Assembly: GCA_948579315.1 (NCBI GenBank) | Contig: CAPAOL010000034.1 | Location: 1 to 40,169, forward strand | From: an uncultured Phocaeicola sp. | Lineage (GTDB): Bacteria > Bacteroidota > Bacteroidia > Bacteroidales > Bacteroidaceae | DNA: 40,169 bases | Direction of reading: 5' to 3' | Shown here: positions 36,496-40,169 of the stretch, piece after piece | How the letters are laid out: the number at the start of each line of letters is the position of its first letter | How positions within the stretch are numbered: position 1 is the stretch's first letter | The notes under the pieces: generated by a model | What the model was told of the DNA's origin: nothing | The model's database searches: none | Seen by the model: only the letters and a program-made list of their open reading frames with translations | Translations under genes and position numbers: made by a program

Positions 36496-37044
36496 TCAAT
36501 AGATACTTTTAAGGCTGACACGGCGGAATACACCCAACAAATGAGATACGTCCTTTTTATTCTCTTGTAAAGCAGTCTCAAAAGACTCCGTATCCGAGTC
36601 GATAGCGGCCAACGCCACTTTCAGCACCCCTGTAAACTCCTGCTCCGCCTTATCCTGCGGCAGCAGGTCTTTCCTTACCTGACGGTTCAGTTCTTTTTCA
36701 ATGGTACGTACTGCATTGTAGATTTCCGGCTTACGAATCACCGTACGACGCGTCGGATCTCCGGGTACCACCTCTTCCTTCACCACATAAGTATCTTTAA
36801 ATGAATCATACAGGAAGGCTACCTTCTTACCTAATTTATGATTAGAAACCAATGCAGCCAGCTCTTCGGAAGAAGGGGTTTCAACAGTAGAGTAAAACTC
36901 CCATGTTTCCACCTTAGCCGAAGATGCATCCGTTTTCACATTCTCTTTTTTATCACGTACCGGATAAAACGGCATAGCCCACATCTGTTGGGCAAACAAA
37001 CTGATACTCAAAAAAGCAACGGTTAAAATGAACTTCTTTTTCAT
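36496..37044 (-). CDS. Small secreted protein of unknown function
   Basis: I do not recognise this protein. It is 182 residues with a clear signal peptide (MKKKFILTVAFLSISLFAQQMWA) and a charged, soluble mature part with no cysteine and no membrane segment. The ATG at 37044 is chosen because the open frame further upstream to 37185 lacks a start with a leader and would run through the promoter. The gene stands 38 bases before susC and may be the first gene of that operon, so it could be an accessory of the importer. Confidence 0.65.
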   Translation of the reverse strand: MKKKFILTVAFLSISLFAQQMWAMPFYPVRDKKENVKTDASSAKVETWEFYSTVETPSSEELAALVSNHKLGKKVAFLYDSFKDTYVVKEEVVPGDPTRRTVIRKPEIYNAVRTIEKELNRQVRKDLLPQDKAEQEFTGVLKVALAAIDSDTESFETALQENKKDVSHLLGVFRRVSLKSIY

Positions 37045-37070
37045 AACTTTAAGTTTATTGTTTTCTGCCG

Positions 37071-37101
37071 CAAAGAAACGAACTGCACATTTCAATCCAA
37101 A
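37071..37101 (-). promoter_or_regulatory. Promoter of the small secreted protein / second susC operon
   Basis: Minus strand: TTTG (37098-37101), 19-base spacer, then TTTCTTTG (37071-37078), one base off TAnnTTTG. Transcription would start near 37065, about 20 bases before the ATG. Confidence 0.5.
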
Positions 37102-37156
37102 TACAAAAAGATGAAACTCACATAACAATTCAAAAAACAGAAAGGAGATAAAAAAA

Positions 37157-37187
37157 GTGTGTGGATATGCCCTGCACATCCACACAC
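37157..37187 (-). terminator. Intrinsic terminator behind fucO
   Basis: A perfect 10-bp stem, GTGTGTGGAT with ATCCACACAC, around an 11-base loop; on the minus strand it is followed directly by six T. It lies 32 bases after the fucO stop. Confidence 0.8.
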
Positions 37188-37218
37188 CACCTATGCTTTT
37201 ATTACAAAAGAATTACGC

Positions 37219-38373
37219 TTAGAAAGCCTTCTTGTAAAGTTCCAGAATAATTTCTTCCGTCACTTCACGAGGATTGCCCGGCGTACACACATCGGCAATA
37301 GCCGAAGCGGCCAGACGGGGCAAGTCTTCTTCCTTAATACCCAGTTCAGACAAATGCTGAGGGATACCCACCTTGACAGACAATGCCTTCACCGCCTCAA
37401 CAGCAGCCTTCGCAGCCTCTTCCCGGCTCATGCCATCCTTGTACACATTCATTGCCTTGGCGATATCTACATATTTGGACAAAGCAGCCGGAGCATTGAA
37501 CTCCATGATGACAGGCAGCAACAGTGCATTAGCCACACCGTGAGGAATATCGAAGATAGCTCCCAACGGATGAGCCATACCGTGAACCACGCCCAAGCCT
37601 ACATTAGAGAACGCCATACCTGCAATGTACTGTGCCACGGCCATACCGTTACGGGCTTCCGCATTGGTAGGCTCGAAGACAGCGGTTTCCAGATAACGGG
37701 CAATCATTTCGATCGCCTTGATCTCGAACATATCGCTCATTTCCCAAGCGCCTTTGGTTATCAACCCTTCGATGGCGTGGGTCAGTGCGTCCAAACCGGT
37801 AGAAGCAGTCAGCCCTTTAGGCAGAGTGTACATCAGTTCCGCATCCACAATAGCGATGGCGGGAATATCGTTCGGGTCTACACAAACCATCTTCTTATGG
37901 TTTTCCTCATCCGTGATGACATAGTTGATAGTCACCTCGGCGGCAGTACCGGCGGTAGTGGGCAGTGCAATGATAGGCACTGACTTTTTCCTTGTAGGAG
38001 CCACACCTTCCAGTGACACCACATCACTGAAGTCTGGATTATTAGTGATGATACCAATCGCTTTCGAAGTATCGATAGACGAACCGCCGCCGATAGCCAG
38101 AATAAAGTCCGCTCCTGATTTTGCAAAAGCTTCAACTCCCGCCTTTACATTGCTTACGGTAGGATTCGGTTTGATTTCACTGAATATTTCATAAGGAATA
38201 CCTGCATTCTCCAAGACTTTCAACACTTTATCAGCCACACCGAACTTAATCAAGTCCTTGTCTGTAGCAACAAACGCCTTATGCAAGCCCAAACGTTTAA
38301 TCTCTTGTGGAAGCACTTCACGCGCACCCGGACCGAAGTAAGATACTTCGTTCAATACAAATCTGTTAATCAT
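37219..38373 (-). CDS. fucO: Lactaldehyde reductase FucO
   Basis: An iron-containing (group III) alcohol dehydrogenase that reduces L-lactaldehyde, made from fucose or rhamnose, to 1,2-propanediol with NADH under anaerobic conditions. The 384-residue protein follows E. coli FucO closely along its full length: NAD site IGGGSSIDTSKAIG, PTTAGTAAEVTINYVITDEE, metal-binding histidines in DALTHAIEG and VVHGMAHPLGA and HGVANA, and the ending DVCTPGNPREVTEE. The start at 38373 (MINRFVLNEVSYFGPGA) agrees with the family; the longer open frame to 38475 covers the promoter. Single-gene unit. It links to the fucose-releasing GH95 in this window only by pathway, not by position. Confidence 0.93.
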   Translation of the reverse strand: MINRFVLNEVSYFGPGAREVLPQEIKRLGLHKAFVATDKDLIKFGVADKVLKVLENAGIPYEIFSEIKPNPTVSNVKAGVEAFAKSGADFILAIGGGSSIDTSKAIGIITNNPDFSDVVSLEGVAPTRKKSVPIIALPTTAGTAAEVTINYVITDEENHKKMVCVDPNDIPAIAIVDAELMYTLPKGLTASTGLDALTHAIEGLITKGAWEMSDMFEIKAIEMIARYLETAVFEPTNAEARNGMAVAQYIAGMAFSNVGLGVVHGMAHPLGAIFDIPHGVANALLLPVIMEFNAPAALSKYVDIAKAMNVYKDGMSREEAAKAAVEAVKALSVKVGIPQHLSELGIKEEDLPRLAASAIADVCTPGNPREVTEEIILELYKKAF

Positions 38374-38400
38374 AGTTTTTTTAATTATGTAGTTTGGTTG

Positions 38401-38408
38401 CAAACTTA
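38401..38408 (-). promoter_or_regulatory. Putative -7 box of fucO
   Basis: TAAGTTTG on the minus strand, 28 bases before the fucO ATG. No clear -33 box. Confidence 0.45.
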
Positions 38409-38526
38409 GTACAAATTCTTGAGAAAACGGCTCTTTAAAAAGATTCTTATAGTATGTTTTTTGGCATTCATGCACCCCGCCTTCAGTCCATTCAGCACGG
38501 TTAACACACTGTCACACAACAAATAA

Positions 38527-38560
38527 GACTGACAGAAGCCCCTTCAGCCTCCTGTCAGTC
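38527..38560 (-). terminator. Terminator behind the VapE-like gene
   Basis: GACTGACAG (38527-38535) and CTGTCAGTC (38552-38560) form a perfect 9-bp stem; on the minus strand TTATTTGTTG follows. It begins 26 bases after the stop. Confidence 0.6.
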
Positions 38561-38586
38561 CTTTCAGCCGGCCTGATGGACGGGAA

Positions 38587-39843
38587 TTATGCCGCCAGCA
38601 CCACCTTGTACAGATTTCCTTTCTCCGTATGCATCCGTTCCGCCCCCATGGCGCTCATCATCTTGCCGAAACGCACCACCGTCATGCCGCGCATAGCCGC
38701 AGGATAACGGCTCTGCAAAATGGTGAAAATGACCGAGGCCGAATAGAGTTTGAACTCCTCTCCCGCCTCAGGCAGGCGAAAACAACGGTAGAACACCTCC
38801 TGCTCTACGGGCATGGCATAGAACTCGCGGTTGCGCAATTGCAGTTCCGCTTCCTCTTCGGCCGAAAACCAATAACGCTCGCCGCCCTCCAGCTCCGCCT
38901 TCAATTGGGCAAACAATTGCTTGTGCTCCAGTGGCGTGCAGTCTATTTTCTCTTTCACCTCGGCACAAAGATAACGGCGACTGCCCGTGGGGTCGGTCAG
39001 CAAATCCTTATGATTACTGGTTCCTATAAACGAAGCCATGCGGGGCAGGTGACTGTAGGATGAACGGTGCGACTTACGGAAATCCAACTTCTTCATCTGC
39101 ATCAGTGTCTTGAGCAACGGCAGTTTTTGAGGAGAAAGACGGTCGTACTCATCCAGATTAATCAGCCCGAACTGCGCCAGTTTCTGTTCGCAGCCCGACT
39201 GCCCCGTCAACTCAAAACTGTCCGTGTAATAATCTCTCAACCCGTCGGGCATCAACAACTGACAAAAAGTAGATTTACACTTGCCCTGCATACGGCTCAC
39301 CAACATAGGGGCCACTGCATTGGCGCAACGGTCCATGCGTCCTGCCCACTGGGCGGCCATTCCCAGCATCCAGCGGTGGAAGCCGTTTATCCAGAAGGCT
39401 TTTTTCGAGATGCGCTGCGCCAGCGGAGTGACGCGGTCCACCCCGTCCCATTGGGGCAGTGTATCCATATAAGTAAGGAAAGGGTGATAGTCTTCCAAGC
39501 GTTCCGAATGGAGCAGGCGGCTCACATCCTTATCCCAGCAATTGATGCGATGACGGTGCGCTTCCAGGCACAAGGTGTTCAAGGTACGCTGAGTCACTAT
39601 CTTATAAGGTGTGTCCGTCCCTTGCCCCTTCGCGCAATATTCGGGTTGTTCCGTCAACACGTTGAAACGGAACTCATAGTGTTTCCACAAGTAGTTCTCC
39701 AGACGGTCTTGCACCTCCCGGTTATCCGCAGCCTGTTCTTTTTCCCTTTTATCCGAAGAAGGGTCCGCCTGTTTCGCCGTTGCAGTTTCACCGTTCCATA
39801 ACTTGCACCATTCCATCACCTTCCGAATCATTTCTTTCATCAT
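38587..39843 (-). CDS. VapE/DUF3874-like P-loop ATPase
   Basis: A 418-residue protein of the virulence-associated-E type found in mobile elements and scattered in Bacteroides genomes. It holds the VapE core (WDGVDRVTPLAQRI, FHRWMLGMAAQWAGRM), a Walker-A-like loop at 183-192 (SRMQGKCKST), a Walker-B-like segment (FGLINLDEYDRL), the sensor region ASFIGTSNHKDLLTDPTGSRRYLC, and a C-terminal winged-helix-like DUF3874 tail. The loop departs from GxxGxGK[ST] with Ser and Cys at two glycine positions. VapE proteins are superfamily-3-like helicase/primase relatives of phage replication proteins. The gene is visibly richer in G and C than its neighbours, a sign of transfer. Start: ATG 39843 (or 39840). 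Confidence 0.8.
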   Translation of the reverse strand: MMKEMIRKVMEWCKLWNGETATAKQADPSSDKREKEQAADNREVQDRLENYLWKHYEFRFNVLTEQPEYCAKGQGTDTPYKIVTQRTLNTLCLEAHRHRINCWDKDVSRLLHSERLEDYHPFLTYMDTLPQWDGVDRVTPLAQRISKKAFWINGFHRWMLGMAAQWAGRMDRCANAVAPMLVSRMQGKCKSTFCQLLMPDGLRDYYTDSFELTGQSGCEQKLAQFGLINLDEYDRLSPQKLPLLKTLMQMKKLDFRKSHRSSYSHLPRMASFIGTSNHKDLLTDPTGSRRYLCAEVKEKIDCTPLEHKQLFAQLKAELEGGERYWFSAEEEAELQLRNREFYAMPVEQEVFYRCFRLPEAGEEFKLYSASVIFTILQSRYPAAMRGMTVVRFGKMMSAMGAERMHTEKGNLYKVVLAA

Positions 39844-39874
39844 GATTTTATTGTTTTTTTAGTTGTTGTTTCCA

Positions 39875-39905
39875 CAAAGATAGCACATTGAAAAGCCTTT
39901 GTCAA
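39875..39905 (-). promoter_or_regulatory. Promoter of the VapE-like gene
   Basis: Minus strand: TTGACA (39900-39905), 17-base spacer, then TATCTTTG (39875-39882), which fits TAnnTTTG. The predicted start of transcription is about 25 bases before the ATG at 39843. Confidence 0.5.
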
Positions 39906-40169
39906 GGGATTTCCGGCGTTTCGGGATGAAAAGTGACTAAGCGTAAACATCCTTATGTAAAAGGGTTTTCATCAGGACAAGTTCGTGTTCTCTTCTTGAC
40001 AAGTACAGTGTTTCACTTAAGTGATGAAGTTTCATCACCCAAGTGGTACAAGCTCATCACTAGGGTGATAAGGTTTCATCACTTAAGTGAAACGATAAAT
40101 TTATCAGGAAGCAAGTAAGCATTCGGCCTCGTGCGTGTTTCTCTCCAAGTTATAATAAAGTCAAAAGCC
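39906..40169. other. Right-end intergenic region
   Basis: From the VapE-like promoter to the window edge there is no credible gene. The region holds the palindromic array at 40013-40090 and a separate perfect 12-bp palindrome, GATAAATTTATC, at 40094-40105. The rest shows nothing I can name. Confidence 0.5.
40013..40090. repeat. Array of four 12-bp palindromic repeats with exact 22-bp period
   Basis: Cores start at 40013, 40035, 40057 and 40079: TCACTTAAGTGA, TCACCCAAGTGG, TCACTAGGGTGA, TCACTTAAGTGA. The spacing is exactly 22 bases each time, close to two turns of DNA, so all four face the same side of the helix. The two outer copies are identical perfect palindromes, and the flanks (TTTC...GATGAA and TTCATC...GAAA) make the whole array an inverted repeat. 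It lies about 170 bases upstream of the VapE-like gene. It looks like a set of protein-binding sites (iterons or an operator array) rather than a CRISPR. Confidence 0.85.

Noticed and set aside
37045..37185. N-terminal extension of the small secreted protein
   Set aside because: It would bury the signal peptide and cover the promoter and part of the fucO terminator.
39067..39801. Open frame of 244 codons on the plus strand
   Set aside because: Antisense to the VapE-like gene in GC-rich sequence where stops are rare; no domain or start context.
40013..40090. CRISPR array
   Set aside because: Repeats are short palindromes of 12 bp with 10-bp, partly similar spacers; no cas genes and no unique spacers of 30 bp or more.
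39933..40118. 61-codon open frame across the palindromic array
   Set aside because: It only reads through the repeats, has no promoter or homology, and the 22-bp periodicity is a DNA-level feature that breaks a codon rhythm.

Overview
The window is about 40 kb of a gut Bacteroidales chromosome, most likely Bacteroides or Phocaeicola (vulgatus/dorei type). The evidence is two SusC/SusD pairs, a hybrid two-component regulator fused to an AraC domain, a serine-type sulfatase, SusD-type and other lipoproteins, AT-rich intergenic regions, and repeated promoter boxes of the Bacteroides form TAnnTTTG with TTTG upstream. The species assignment is inference; no rRNA or tRNA was seen.

Layout, left to right. 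(1) 1-279 (-): 5' part of a small AraC-type regulator that runs off the left edge, followed by about 590 bp of AT-rich non-coding DNA. (2) 871-5303 (+): a tight operon of a flavodoxin/ferredoxin fusion (EFR1 type), MnmA tRNA thiolase and an M1 aminopeptidase lipoprotein. (3) 5314-8578 (-): LOG-family nucleotide hydrolase, a single-domain SIS sugar-phosphate isomerase, a PfkB sugar kinase and a GH18 lipoprotein. (4) 8680-9900 (+): M16 peptidase. (5) 9999-23290: a polysaccharide utilisation locus with a GH95 fucosidase (+), a hybrid two-component system (+), and a divergent susC-susD-sulfatase operon (-). (6) 23505-29277 (-): dapB, two signal peptidase I paralogues, wbqC, an SDR oxidoreductase and uxuA, packed as one probable operon. 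(7) 29361-30626 (+): a DUF2851 protein. (8) 30785-37044 (-): a small secreted protein, susC, a SusD-like lipoprotein and a metallophosphoesterase. (9) 37219-38373 (-): fucO. (10) 38587-39843 (-): a VapE/DUF3874-like ATPase, preceded by a 22-bp-period array of palindromes at 40013-40090.

How they fit together. The first PUL looks built for a fucosylated, 6-O-sulfated host-type glycan: GH95 removes fucose, the S1 sulfatase removes sulfate (probably from GlcNAc), and SusCD imports the product. The hybrid regulator probably controls the susC promoter, which has direct repeats spaced 21 bp. FucO, encoded elsewhere in the window, recycles the lactaldehyde made from fucose. UxuA plus the SDR would process uronic acids. 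The second SusCD unit is paired with a secreted phosphoesterase and suggests a phosphorylated substrate.

Points I would look at first: the 22-bp-period palindromic array upstream of the VapE-like gene; the signal peptidase paralogue that has lost both residues of its catalytic dyad; the coupling of a ferredoxin to a three-cysteine MnmA; and the repeated operator-like sites upstream of susC.
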